Positions 17,085-25,645 of a stretch of DNA of 64,000 nucleotides are shown piece after piece; positions within the stretch are counted from its first letter, which is position 1, and each line of letters opens with the position of its first letter. This DNA comes from an uncultured Candidatus Poseidoniales archaeon (GTDB lineage: Archaea; Thermoplasmatota; Poseidoniia; Poseidoniales; Thalassarchaeaceae). The translations under genes and the position numbers were made by a program. The stretch lies in assembly GCA_902511005.1 (NCBI GenBank), contig CABXDN010000002.1:117900-181899 (forward strand), given 5' to 3'. Under the pieces are notes generated by a model. It was not told the origin of the DNA and ran no database searches. It saw nothing but the letters and a program-made list of their open reading frames with translations.

Positions 17085-18038
17085 TCACTCATTTGTAGAA
17101 GGTGTAAAGAAAATTAAAGCGACTCCTGAGCCAATAATTAGAAGACCTCCTATGATGATTTTAGTACTCAACACTTCATCAAATAATATTATTCCATATA
17201 TTGTTGCAATTATCACAGTAAGATATGAAAATGCACTAACCCAAGCGGCATTTGCCTGATGGTATGCCATTGTTATTCCGACTTGACCGCCTCCTGCCCC
17301 TACTCCAATTCCTACTAATGCTGCAGTCATTTCCCAAGTAAGACTAGATAATTCAGGTGCTGCTTGGAAAACTGAACCTAATACAGAAAATGCTGCAAAC
17401 CAAAATACAACTGTTGAGGGAGAATCTGTCTTTCTTAAATCACGAACAAAAATATATGCTAAACCTGCAAAGAAACCAGATCCTAGAGCCAATAATGCAT
17501 TAGGATCTATACTATCTAAATCGGGGGAAACAATTAATATAATTCCAAAAAATGCCGTAATTAATGAAATTAGTACTGAAGTAGATACTTTTTCACGGAT
17601 TATGCTTCCTGATAAAAGTGCTACAAATAAAGGAGCAGTATACTGTAGTGTTACTGCTTGACCGATTGGAATTAAAGACAGAGCTGAGAAATATAGTATC
17701 ATAGCAATTAATCCAACTAAACATCGCAGAAACATCTTTCTTGGATCATTCATTTTGAGACTGATTCCCTGAAATCTAGCAAATATTGCAACGGCTAAAG
17801 CAATAACTAGAGAACGAATAAAAATTATCATCCAAACATCAGCATTTATCGAAGTCCATTTGACAAGTGCATTCATAGTTCCAAAGCAAATACTCCCAAA
17901 TATCATCCAAAGAACTGCGACTTTAGGTGAATCAACAGGGTTCTTTGATTCTAATGTAACATAAGATGAAAGATCTGGGCCATCTTTTGCCAGTTCAGAT
18001 ATAGATTCAAGCCCTCGGCCAAGTCCTTTAGATGACAT
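17085..18038 (-). CDS. EamA/DMT-family transporter
   Basis: About ten membrane helices after a cytoplasmic N-terminus of some 40 residues, arranged as two EamA repeats (VAVLWMIFGSICFGTMNALVKW ... and PSTVVFWFAAFSVLGSVFQ ...). Conserved features include LIPIGQAVTLQYTAPLFVAL and the end ATIYGIILFDEVLSTKIIIG, both typical of metabolite exporters such as RhaT/YdcZ relatives. Substrate unknown. Its ATG directly follows the parA stop (TAGATG), so translation is probably coupled to parA. Confidence 0.88.
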   Translation of the reverse strand: MSSKGLGRGLESISELAKDGPDLSSYVTLESKNPVDSPKVAVLWMIFGSICFGTMNALVKWTSINADVWMIIFIRSLVIALAVAIFARFQGISLKMNDPRKMFLRCLVGLIAMILYFSALSLIPIGQAVTLQYTAPLFVALLSGSIIREKVSTSVLISLITAFFGIILIVSPDLDSIDPNALLALGSGFFAGLAYIFVRDLRKTDSPSTVVFWFAAFSVLGSVFQAAPELSSLTWEMTAALVGIGVGAGGGQVGITMAYHQANAAWVSAFSYLTVIIATIYGIILFDEVLSTKIIIGGLLIIGSGVALIFFTPSTNE

Positions 18039-18986
18039 CTAAATAAGACTCCATCGTTTTTCTAGAACACTTGAAACACCCTGATAATCTTGACCACCAT
18101 TACTATTTGGATCATGAAGATGAATAGGGACGCCATGACTAGGGGCCTCGGCTAATTTGATATTTCTACGAATAGCGGGATGAATGACAAATTCTGGTAA
18201 ATGATCTAAAATTTCTGAGGCTACCTGCTGATTTAGAAGGGTACTTGCATGCATTGTCAACAATACACCATCAACTCCTAATTGAGGATTGAGAAGATTT
18301 CTAACTTCCCTTAGAGTTCCTGCTAACATTGCTAATCCCTCTAGAGCAAAGTATTCTGTTTGAACTGGTATCAATACACCATCACTAGCCACTAATGCGT
18401 TGATTGTCACTAAACCTAAAGATGGAGGAGTGTCAATTATCACAATATCATAATGTGGCAATAATGGCTGTAAAGCTTCAGTCAATCTTCTTTCTCTACC
18501 TAACTGACGCAACATTTCTTGCTCTAGACCTACTAAACTTCTATCACCGACAATCATATGTAACCCTTCTACTGCTGTAGCATGACGTGCTGTAACTGCT
18601 GTTTCAGGAGATAATATCAGATCTCTAGTTGTGTGTTGGACCTTACTTTTGTCAACTCCTAAACCAGTAGCACAATTGCCCTGAGAATCGGCATCAACTA
18701 CCAATACTCGATGACCACGTAAAGCAAGTTGAGATGCGATATTAATTACAGTAGTTGTTTTTCCAACACCTCCTTTCTGATTAATTACAGTAACCACTCT
18801 AGCACGCCCACTGGGAGTTGGAGATGGAAATGGTAAGTCTAATGGTTTACTCGTTCTTTGAGTCGGAAGAGGATTTAATTCATCAATAGAAGTTTGAATA
18901 TCTTCTTCCTCAGTAAATTCTGCATCAATTATCAATGGGACATTTTCAACTTCAGGAAGTCGAGTGCCTTCATCTTCGATGGACAT
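18039..18986 (-). CDS. parA: ParA/Soj-type chromosome-partitioning ATPase
   Basis: Deviant Walker A ATPase of the MinD/ParA class. VINQKGGVGKTTTVINIA (about residue 72) holds the signature Lys, VVDADSQGNC is the A' motif, and YDIVIIDTPPSLG is Walker B, followed by PVQTEYFALEGLAML. About 315 residues from ATG 18986; a TTG at 19052 would add 22 residues and place the hairpin 18989-19005 inside the gene. The N-terminal 75 residues are acidic and disordered. No parB lies next to it; the upstream neighbour is a membrane protein with a SAP domain. EamA follows without a gap. Confidence 0.92.
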   Translation of the reverse strand: MSIEDEGTRLPEVENVPLIIDAEFTEEEDIQTSIDELNPLPTQRTSKPLDLPFPSPTPSGRARVVTVINQKGGVGKTTTVINIASQLALRGHRVLVVDADSQGNCATGLGVDKSKVQHTTRDLILSPETAVTARHATAVEGLHMIVGDRSLVGLEQEMLRQLGRERRLTEALQPLLPHYDIVIIDTPPSLGLVTINALVASDGVLIPVQTEYFALEGLAMLAGTLREVRNLLNPQLGVDGVLLTMHASTLLNQQVASEILDHLPEFVIHPAIRRNIKLAEAPSHGVPIHLHDPNSNGGQDYQGVSSVLEKRWSLI

Positions 18987-18988
18987 AC

Positions 18989-19005
18989 AAGCGCCTTCGG
19001 CGCTT
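18989..19005 (-). promoter_or_regulatory. Hairpin abutting the parA start codon
   Basis: AAGCGCC-GAA-GGCGCTT on the reverse strand is a perfect 7-bp stem with a 3-base loop, 2 bases before the ATG at 18986. GAAGG, the only Shine-Dalgarno-like string, is in the loop and stem. Same arrangement as at pepC and eS8. Confidence 0.45.
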
Positions 19006-19069
19006 AGAAGGGAGTTGAATGTGCCGCTAGAATCAGAGGTAAATCTATTCAATTCAATGGTCGGTCAGA

Positions 19070-21322
19070 TTAACCGATAACTTCAGCCCAAGCAAGCATT
19101 CTTCCATTTTGAGCATCCATTGCGAAATTTACACTATGTTCACGATTAGAATCTGTCCATTCTCTACTCCCTACAACTAACACTTGTCCTTCTGTTAAAT
19201 CACCAGGAAGGAAGGAAAGTAGATCATTCTCTTCAGATACTGATAGCCTGTAACCATAGGTCGTACCAACTAAATCATGAGATACCTGTAAATCTTGATA
19301 TCTATTATCATCAAGAATCCTATCTTCTAAATTCTTCAATGTGTGTGTCGATGGTATAGCATCTTGATTCCAGGTAATTTCGCCATCATTTCTTCTCTCG
19401 CTCTCAAAGGAACACCCATCATTTTGACGAACTATTGCCCATCCTGAAGTCTCATCAGAACGAACCCAAGAGAGATTCCATTCTTCGAAACCGCCATTGT
19501 CATCTTCATTATAAGAATAAATTGCTTGCCAAATATAGCCCTCCGAATCAATTGCAACAGTAATATCACGATTAGTATGATTGGCCCGTAAACAGTTAGT
19601 TGCATCTTCTAGACTGAAACTTCTAATTTCCGATTCATCCCACATAGCAGTAGACCAATCTTTCTTTGCTGATTCACTTAATTTATCCTCACCGGGTCCG
19701 GGTCGGCTCACATAGGTGGAACCCCAAGAAATTGATTTAGTACCTGAATCTGAGGTTATTTCACTCATTTTCATATTTATTCTCAAGGTACCTTCTGGTA
19801 AAGCTGCATCAGTTGCTGTACTCTCAATAAAACTACAGTCAGACGTACTCTGATCTTTATCGATCAAAACATCGACTATTTGTTCAACGGGCCAAGGCAC
19901 CCCATTTTTAACTAAAATATCAATATTCATTCTACCAAGACATCTTTCAACTTCTGTATGGGTAATTTCAACCGGATAAACTAGGCCGTAACCTTCTTTT
20001 CTCTGTTCAATACCAACGGACCATTTCCAATCTTTATTCCAATCAGACAAGTCCTCAGACTTCATCCCAGATTCTAACTTAATATCTCCAAAAAATTCAT
20101 GTAATTCAATAGGGGTGAGTGGGAAGGTCAATAATGTAGCAATTCCATCTAAATTACTAAACCCATCAACGCCAAAAGTTACGATGTTCGCGTTTGTTCT
20201 AACATTATCAATATCAGTAAAAGATATCGCAGATTCAGATCTTAAGAGACTATGTTCTGCTAGTTCATCATAAATATCTGTAGTCATTTCAAGTTGATTA
20301 CCAGATAGTGACCAACCGAGATTACCACAAACATTTGTGCTTCTATCTTTCCAAGTCTTACCCTCCAAATCAACAGTAAGGCTGTGAGTAACTCTTTGTT
20401 GAACAGTCAAATGAGAACGGCCATATGCATCTTTCGCAGAAACTGTACCTTGTAAATCGGTTACAGTTTTATCAACCGGATGTGTGATTTCATCATCATT
20501 TCCTTTGATAATTTCAATTGAACCGGTCCCTCCAATATTTACTGTTAATCGATTACATGCATCTTGAATTGCAGTATCAGGCAATAAGTCTCTCAATAAA
20601 GAAACCATTTCATCGCCTTCAAAATCAATTAGTCCGTCACTCAAGGTAAAAGTCATTGAATCTTCGTAATTTAGAGGCCGTGCTTGAAACGAAGAATCAG
20701 AGGAAAGAAAGTAAAATACACCTGCTCCAACGAGTAAAATAACTACAAATACTGCTGAAATCTGAGGCCAGTATGTTTTGAAAATATCCAATGAAGGAAG
20801 TGTGATGGTCAGAGAAGGTTTCTCAATATCTTCATTCGAATCGATGAAATCTTTCTTAGTGTCTGTAAATTCAGTAGAGCCCCAAGAATCTTCTTCATCT
20901 AATATCAGAGATTCTCCCACTATTTTGTCTACAGAAGGAGCCGGTTCTTCGAGAATTTCCGCCTCTAATATTTCTGCCACCATGACCTCATTTTTAGTAA
21001 TCTCTTCTGAAGGAATAGTAATACTTTCTTTAATATCAACGCGTGATATTAAACGATCTATCGCATCATCAATATCTCTAGATGAACGGATTTTATCTTT
21101 AGTTTCAATAACAGGAGGTTGAACCTGATTTATTTCAGCCATATCCTCTTCGAGAAATAATTCACCATCTTCTTGATTTGTAGAAGCATTTTCTAAAATC
21201 CTCACAATTAACTCTGCTTTATTACCTGAGATTAATAATTGGCTGTTTTTGCATATCTCTCTTAACTCTGAAACCTTCATTTTTGATAATGAGTCGAAGC
21301 TAAAAGACTCGTCGTCGGCCAT
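19070..21322 (-). CDS. Single-span membrane protein with N-terminal SAP domain and large outer region
   Basis: About 750 residues. Residues 8-45 (SLSKMKVSELREICKNS, then ISGNKAELIVRILEN) match a SAP helix-extended-helix DNA-binding motif. An acidic linker of about 130 residues leads to one membrane segment, ISAVFVVILLVGAGVFYFL (about 185-205), and then about 540 residues outside with Cys and Trp-rich repeats and no recognised catalytic motif. Orientation by topology puts SAP in the cytoplasm. ATG 21322 is preferred to a TTG at 21358, which lies in the divergent promoter region. It ends 84 bp before the parA ATG in the same direction. SAP could bind nucleic acid or protein; the outer part is unknown. 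Confidence 0.65.
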   Translation of the reverse strand: MADDESFSFDSLSKMKVSELREICKNSQLLISGNKAELIVRILENASTNQEDGELFLEEDMAEINQVQPPVIETKDKIRSSRDIDDAIDRLISRVDIKESITIPSEEITKNEVMVAEILEAEILEEPAPSVDKIVGESLILDEEDSWGSTEFTDTKKDFIDSNEDIEKPSLTITLPSLDIFKTYWPQISAVFVVILLVGAGVFYFLSSDSSFQARPLNYEDSMTFTLSDGLIDFEGDEMVSLLRDLLPDTAIQDACNRLTVNIGGTGSIEIIKGNDDEITHPVDKTVTDLQGTVSAKDAYGRSHLTVQQRVTHSLTVDLEGKTWKDRSTNVCGNLGWSLSGNQLEMTTDIYDELAEHSLLRSESAISFTDIDNVRTNANIVTFGVDGFSNLDGIATLLTFPLTPIELHEFFGDIKLESGMKSEDLSDWNKDWKWSVGIEQRKEGYGLVYPVEITHTEVERCLGRMNIDILVKNGVPWPVEQIVDVLIDKDQSTSDCSFIESTATDAALPEGTLRINMKMSEITSDSGTKSISWGSTYVSRPGPGEDKLSESAKKDWSTAMWDESEIRSFSLEDATNCLRANHTNRDITVAIDSEGYIWQAIYSYNEDDNGGFEEWNLSWVRSDETSGWAIVRQNDGCSFESERRNDGEITWNQDAIPSTHTLKNLEDRILDDNRYQDLQVSHDLVGTTYGYRLSVSEENDLLSFLPGDLTEGQVLVVGSREWTDSNREHSVNFAMDAQNGRMLAWAEVIG

Positions 21323-21456
21323 GGTTAACAGGCTTAGTCGAATAGGTGAGTCTTTCAATACCTTCCTTCTTCTGTGTTACAGAATGGCCAGTAGTGGATA
21401 AAAATACGATTTACGGAGGCAAAGAACTCAAGAAGGGTAGGAGGCCGCGACAAAAT

Positions 21457-22416
21457 ATGGACCCTCGATTGGTAATTCTATCTCGTGGGCCGCAGTTGTA
21501 CTCAACTAAACGTCTTGCGGAAGAGGCTGAAAAGGTAGGATGGGACGTTAGAATTCTAGATCCTCTCTCACTAACAGTCGTAGTAGATGATAAAGGAGGT
21601 AGAATTTTTCACAAAGGATGGGAAATTAAATGTGAAGCGATTATACCGAGAATTGGATATTCGATTACTGATAGAGGAGTCCCTATAGTACGTCAGTTTG
21701 AAAGAATGGGAGTTATTGTAATGAACTCTGGCGATGGGATAATAAGGAGTAGAAACAAACTAATCGCGTGCCAAATGATGTCTGCAGGAAATATTCCTGT
21801 GCCCGTTACCGCTCAAATAGTATCTTGGGAAGATACAAACAGAGCAATTAACAGAGTAGGAGGAACTCCTTGCGTAGTAAAATCAACTCAAGGAACACAT
21901 GGAGCGGGCGTCTTTTTAGCACATACTGATCAACATGCTAGGCAATTAGTCTATCAAATGTTAGAAAGAGGGATGAGACCTCTCATTCAAGAATATATCA
22001 AAGAGTCTCATGGAAAGGATATACGTGCATTAGTAGTTGGAGGAAAAGTAGTAGCCTGTATGCGTCGAAGAGCAAATGGAGATGAATTTCGTTCAAATTT
22101 TCATCTAGGAGGAAGTGTAGAAAAAGTCCAAATAGACCCGAAATTCGAGACTATTGCTATTGAAGCAGCAAATATTTTAGGACTTGAAATTGCAGGTGTA
22201 GATTTACTAGAATCAGAAAGAGGTGCTCTTGTTTTAGAAGTAAACTCAAGTCCTGGATTAGAAGGTATTGAGAAAGCATCAGAAAAAAATGTAGCGGGAG
22301 CTGTGGCTGAAAGACTCAATCAATTACTACAAAATTCTGATCAAGATGATGGTGATTTATCTGCTAATTTTCAGGATTCAAATCATAGTAAAACAGGTAG
22401 TTTCTCAGAATACTAA
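21457..22416 (+). CDS. rimK: RimK-family ATP-grasp ligase
   Basis: ATP-dependent carboxylate-amine ligase. The pre-ATP-grasp region DPRLVILSRGPQLYSTKRLAEEA, KLIACQMMSAGNIPVP, the ATP-binding VVKSTQGTHGAGVFLA, the QEYIKESHGKDIRALVV metal loop and the LVLEVNSSPGLEGIEKAS motif identify the RimK group. Members add glutamates to ribosomal protein uS6, to tetrahydromethanopterin or F420, or act in LysW-type amino-acid synthesis; the sequence does not decide. The ATG at 21457 has AGGAGG upstream; earlier in-frame codons run into the promoter of the divergent SAP gene. Slightly acidic tail after residue 295. Confidence 0.88.
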   Translation: MDPRLVILSRGPQLYSTKRLAEEAEKVGWDVRILDPLSLTVVVDDKGGRIFHKGWEIKCEAIIPRIGYSITDRGVPIVRQFERMGVIVMNSGDGIIRSRNKLIACQMMSAGNIPVPVTAQIVSWEDTNRAINRVGGTPCVVKSTQGTHGAGVFLAHTDQHARQLVYQMLERGMRPLIQEYIKESHGKDIRALVVGGKVVACMRRRANGDEFRSNFHLGGSVEKVQIDPKFETIAIEAANILGLEIAGVDLLESERGALVLEVNSSPGLEGIEKASEKNVAGAVAERLNQLLQNSDQDDGDLSANFQDSNHSKTGSFSEY

Positions 22417-22484
22417 TTTTTGATATCGGCATTTAGAATATTCAGCAGAAAAGGCCCCTCCTCCACTAGAATAGGAGAAGCATT

Positions 22485-22512
22485 CAAGTCCAAGCAGGGA
22501 ACCTTGGGCTTG
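22485..22512. promoter_or_regulatory. 10-bp inverted repeat in the xer leader (possible dif or RNA hairpin)
   Basis: CAAGTCCAAG (22485-22494) and CTTGGGCTTG (22503-22512) are 10-bp arms, nine exact and one T/G wobble, around an 8-base spacer, 17 bp before the Xer gene. Neighbouring smaller repeats (CTCCT/AGGAG at 22458-22477, TGTCC/GGACA at 22511-22525) make it part of a structured leader. Arm length resembles a dif half-site, but the spacer is longer than the usual 6. Confidence 0.3.
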
Positions 22513-22529
22513 TCCATAAGGGACATGGG

Positions 22530-23678
22530 ATGCGCGTCGTTCGCGACGATGAGGCGAGGGAATTGACTAAACAGAATGAACAGATTGACAACTCTTGGGT
22601 GGATGAAAAACCACAAAATGAGTCTGATTTAAGCAGTAGTGAATTATTAATTCATACAAAGAATCTACCTCAAAGACTTCAGAGATTAGCATTATTACCT
22701 TGGTTCGAATGTTGGAAACAGCAACTACGAACTGAGAAAAAAAGTGAGCATACCATTAGAGCATATGTTGTAGCAGCAAAAACATTCACTATTACATCAT
22801 TACCTAATGAAGAAAATGAAACATGGGATACCATACAGAATCTCCGAGTTTCAGAGTTGTTTACTAGAAGTAACCCAAATAATGGTCGAATTGATTCATG
22901 GCTAAATACAATTGGAGAATTACGGCCAGCAACTATCAATGCAAGGATTGCAGCAATTACTCATCTTCTAAAATGGCTAGGATATACGATTCCTGAGTGG
23001 ATTCAAAGACCCAGTAGATCAAGATCTTTGCCTCGAACTTTAGGAAAAAGTGATTTGAAAAAAGTTAGACTTGCAGCAACTAGATCGGAGGATCCAATAG
23101 CATTTCCAATTATTACAATGATGCTGGATACTGGATTGAGATGTTCAGAAATTTGTAATTTAGACTTAGATGACGTAGATTTAGATGATTTGTCAGCCTT
23201 AGTAATTGGAGGAAAAGGAGAGAAAGATCGTACTGTTCTTTTTACTAATGCTACATTAAATGCTTTAGAATCTTGGAGGCCAATAAGAAATGCAAGATTG
23301 AAATCTTGTACTAGAAAAGACGATGAAAGATCGTTATTCTTTTCCAGTAGGAGTAGAAGATTGAACCCCCGGTCTGTTCAAAAGTTACTTGATCGAATTG
23401 CAGATGCTTCCGATATACCAAGGTCAAGACTCAGCCCCCACGTTCTAAGGCACTCTTTTGCTACTGGATTATTGGAAAGAGGCGCCGATTTAGTAACAAT
23501 ACAGAGACTTCTAGGGCATGCTAATATTTCCACTACAAGAGTATACTTAGAGATTGGTGATCAAACGCTCAGAGAAATTTACCACCGTGCGCAATCATCA
23601 CAAGAAAATGATAAAAATGAAAGTGATGAAGAAATTTCTACAGGAAATAAAATTGAAAGTGCGCCAATAATTGAATGA
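22530..23678 (+). CDS. xerA: Tyrosine recombinase of the Xer type
   Basis: Site-specific recombinase, probably the chromosome-dimer resolving XerA. The N-terminal SAM-like core-binding domain (HTIRAYVVAAKTF, ATINARIAAITHLLKWLGY) is followed by the catalytic domain: Arg in DTGLRCSEI (about 204), Lys in GGKGEKDRTV, HVLRHSFAT, LLGHANISTT and the Tyr nucleophile in TRVYLEI (about 339). 382 residues, longer than usual because of 45 extra N-terminal residues and a 40-residue acidic tail. No att-like repeats, phage genes or tRNA are adjacent, which favours a housekeeping role. The leader is rich in inverted repeats, including CGTCG-TTCG-CGACG just inside the reading frame. Confidence 0.88.
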   Translation: MRVVRDDEARELTKQNEQIDNSWVDEKPQNESDLSSSELLIHTKNLPQRLQRLALLPWFECWKQQLRTEKKSEHTIRAYVVAAKTFTITSLPNEENETWDTIQNLRVSELFTRSNPNNGRIDSWLNTIGELRPATINARIAAITHLLKWLGYTIPEWIQRPSRSRSLPRTLGKSDLKKVRLAATRSEDPIAFPIITMMLDTGLRCSEICNLDLDDVDLDDLSALVIGGKGEKDRTVLFTNATLNALESWRPIRNARLKSCTRKDDERSLFFSSRSRRLNPRSVQKLLDRIADASDIPRSRLSPHVLRHSFATGLLERGADLVTIQRLLGHANISTTRVYLEIGDQTLREIYHRAQSSQENDKNESDEEISTGNKIESAPIIE

Positions 23679-23873
23679 TTATTTACGAGCAGGATTTTTC
23701 TTATTATCTCTTTTATTGACATTTTCTGGACCTTGCCAACTTCTATTAGCAGAAGTCTCATTTCCTTGATGTCCAGGTAAAGGGCAATGTTTTCCTGCAC
23801 GGCATCTAGAACAATTATCATTTGGAGGTTTTTCGACTGTCTTTATCAGACGGCCATACTTCCTCCTTGGCAT
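23679..23873 (-). CDS. Small Cys-rich basic protein (putative zinc ribbon)
   Basis: About 64 residues from MPRRKYGRLIKT. CSRCRAGKHCPLPGHQG offers three Cys and two His that could bind one zinc ion; the rest is very basic and Asn-rich (NKRDNKKNPARK), as in RNA- or ribosome-associated small proteins. The stop touches the xerA stop, and the reading frame fills the gap exactly, which supports it as real. No family recognised. Confidence 0.5.
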   Translation of the reverse strand: MPRRKYGRLIKTVEKPPNDNCSRCRAGKHCPLPGHQGNETSANRSWQGPENVNKRDNKKNPARK

Positions 23874-23937
23874 GAATATAAATTTCATCGACAGGATTTA
23901 GCAGTTCGCATTGAATCTTCACAAATATTACGCATTT

Positions 23938-24822
23938 ATGAGTCGACTTGATGTTTGGGTCATATTACGCATTATCATGGAAGAAGGTTCTAGTTCGAAA
24001 AAACCTCTTGGTTGCGACCCAAATAGTAGCTTGCTATTTGCTCAAGTTATTTCTGGAGAACCAAAAATGATTATTGATGATGAGGGGTTCTTGCGTACTG
24101 CTAATTGGCATAATAAAAAAAGTAAGATTTTTTTGGGAGATGTTGCTAACGTATCTCTGAGGTCATTAGGGCCTCATGACCCTCCTAGATTTATTAAAAA
24201 GCCAGAATATGATGAACAAAAATGGGTAATAGTTTCGTCTTCAGGCGAACTAAAAATTAAAATCACAAGTAACTCATATTGGGGTTTTGGATTATTGGAT
24301 AAATGTTTTTACAATGAAATTGAATTAATAGGCCCTTTACCATTAAGGGCAAGGTGTGTACATGACATTATGGCATCTCTAGGACGGAATCCATGGGAAG
24401 CGAGTAGAGTTAAGGCATTTGAAAAGAAGACAAATGCATCAATAAATGAAAATGGGAAATGTTGGGAAGAACTCGCAAAATATGCTCGTGATGAGATGGA
24501 AGAAGAAATAAAAATAGTAGAAAATGAAGTCAAATCATTAATCGGAACAGAAAAAGGGATTGAGAATATCTTAGAATCCGCTAAATTTGCAATAGAAGAT
24601 GCTCGTGCTGCACTCCAAGATAGGAATGCACCTGCTGTTGAAAGAGCACTAGGGAGAGCCATTACCGCTTTAATTGAAGCAAAACCAGATACAGAAGTAA
24701 GATCATCAGAATTAGAATCTATGATTTCTAAAATTGAAACTGTTGGCTCAAAAAATAATAAGGAAGAAATAGTCGCATCTGACTTATTAGAAAATGATGT
24801 TGATTTTGTAGACTTGACATAG
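23938..24822 (+). CDS. Uncharacterised protein with helical C-terminus
   Basis: About 294 residues. The N-terminal 140 are beta-rich (GFLRTANWHNKKSKIFLGDV, KWVIVSSSGELKIKIT) and could be a PH-like fold, without a family I can name. From about 175 it is mainly helical with heptad character (EEEIKIVENEVKSLIG, ARAALQDRNAPAVERALGRA). No signal or membrane segment. Start uncertain: ATG 23938, a TTG at 23911 or a later ATG in MEEGSSSKK. Convergent with the Sec61-beta gene. Confidence 0.6.
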   Translation: MSRLDVWVILRIIMEEGSSSKKPLGCDPNSSLLFAQVISGEPKMIIDDEGFLRTANWHNKKSKIFLGDVANVSLRSLGPHDPPRFIKKPEYDEQKWVIVSSSGELKIKITSNSYWGFGLLDKCFYNEIELIGPLPLRARCVHDIMASLGRNPWEASRVKAFEKKTNASINENGKCWEELAKYARDEMEEEIKIVENEVKSLIGTEKGIENILESAKFAIEDARAALQDRNAPAVERALGRAITALIEAKPDTEVRSSELESMISKIETVGSKNNKEEIVASDLLENDVDFVDLT

Positions 24823-24830
24823 TCTGAGAA

Positions 24831-25022
24831 TCATAATCCGAAAGTACTTCCTAACCAATCAATAACGCCATGGTTAGCCAAGTATATAGTTACAGAAAAG
24901 AAAATACAAACGAAGTATATTGTTCCTCTGGAAATTTGGATAGCGTCCTCAGACTCTTCGTCGAAGTAACGAATTAAACCAGCCGCTTGCTGAATTCCAC
25001 TGCCTTTCTTGTCCTTAGCCAT
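24831..25022 (-). CDS. Preprotein translocase Sec61-beta (SecG-type) subunit
   Basis: Small tail-anchored subunit of the SecYE-beta channel. AAGLIRYFDEESED is the family signature before one C-terminal membrane helix, GTIYFVCIFFSVTIYLANHG. 63 residues from ATG 25022 (a TTG just before it is not needed). Common archaeal size. Confidence 0.9.
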   Translation of the reverse strand: MAKDKKGSGIQQAAGLIRYFDEESEDAIQISRGTIYFVCIFFSVTIYLANHGVIDWLGSTFGL

Positions 25023-25110
25023 CAACTCGCCGACCTACATACAGTATTTCAACGCCGCGAATCAATGAATTCAAAGAAATTAGTTAAAATATCTTAAAAA
25101 AATGTCTCAA

Positions 25111-25467
25111 TCAAGGGTCTAATGTCTCTATTAAGACGCATCCACCGTCAAGTTCGACAATACAAGATGCTGCGTCCATTGCTGTTTCTAGACCCATCGT
25201 CATTAGAATTTCTCGACGTGCTCCATTGTCTGATTGGAATATTAATCTGTGACTCAGTGCATCTAACACTCTCTTATCCACTACTTGCCATATCCACTCA
25301 TCTCTTTCGACATTAATCAAAGCCTCAACTGGAACCAATGGACCTTGCTTAGCACCATTCGTCCTAGCTCTTTTCAATAACTCGGCAAGTTTTCTCGAGG
25401 CCCCACCTTTATCTGTTCGAATTGGATCTCCTGTTTCTTTCGCTATACGTCTCCTTAATCTCGTCAT
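25111..25467 (-). CDS. Hypothetical small protein
   Basis: 118 residues with a basic N-terminal half (RLRRRIAKETGDPIRTDKGG, LAELLKRARTNGAKQG) and a C-terminal half with mixed helix and strand, ending in two Cys-containing strands (ASCIVELDGGCVLIETLDP). No known family by eye. ATG 25467 has GGGGA eight bases before it; ATG 25473 and TTG 25479 are alternatives. A small inverted repeat TGCGG/CCGCA (25481-25496) lies just ahead. Same direction as Sec61-beta, 88 bp upstream of it. Confidence 0.55.
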   Translation of the reverse strand: MTRLRRRIAKETGDPIRTDKGGASRKLAELLKRARTNGAKQGPLVPVEALINVERDEWIWQVVDKRVLDALSHRLIFQSDNGARREILMTMGLETAMDAASCIVELDGGCVLIETLDP

Positions 25468-25645
25468 GTGCATCCCCAAATGCGGAAACTACCGCAACCT
25501 CTGAGGGTTTGTTTGAATGTATAACTATTTATGACAATCAAATCTTTGAAAGTGGGTTTTCTCATGTCAAAAATAGATTCCGAGAAGTAAGTTATCACCG
25601 ATGCTCTTCCGTTTAGTTCATGTTTAATAGGTCAACCGTTAAGAT

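Noticed and set aside
22530-23678. Integrase of a mobile island
   Set aside because: No tRNA, att-like direct repeats or phage genes nearby, and the flanking genes are housekeeping-like. Xer function fits better.
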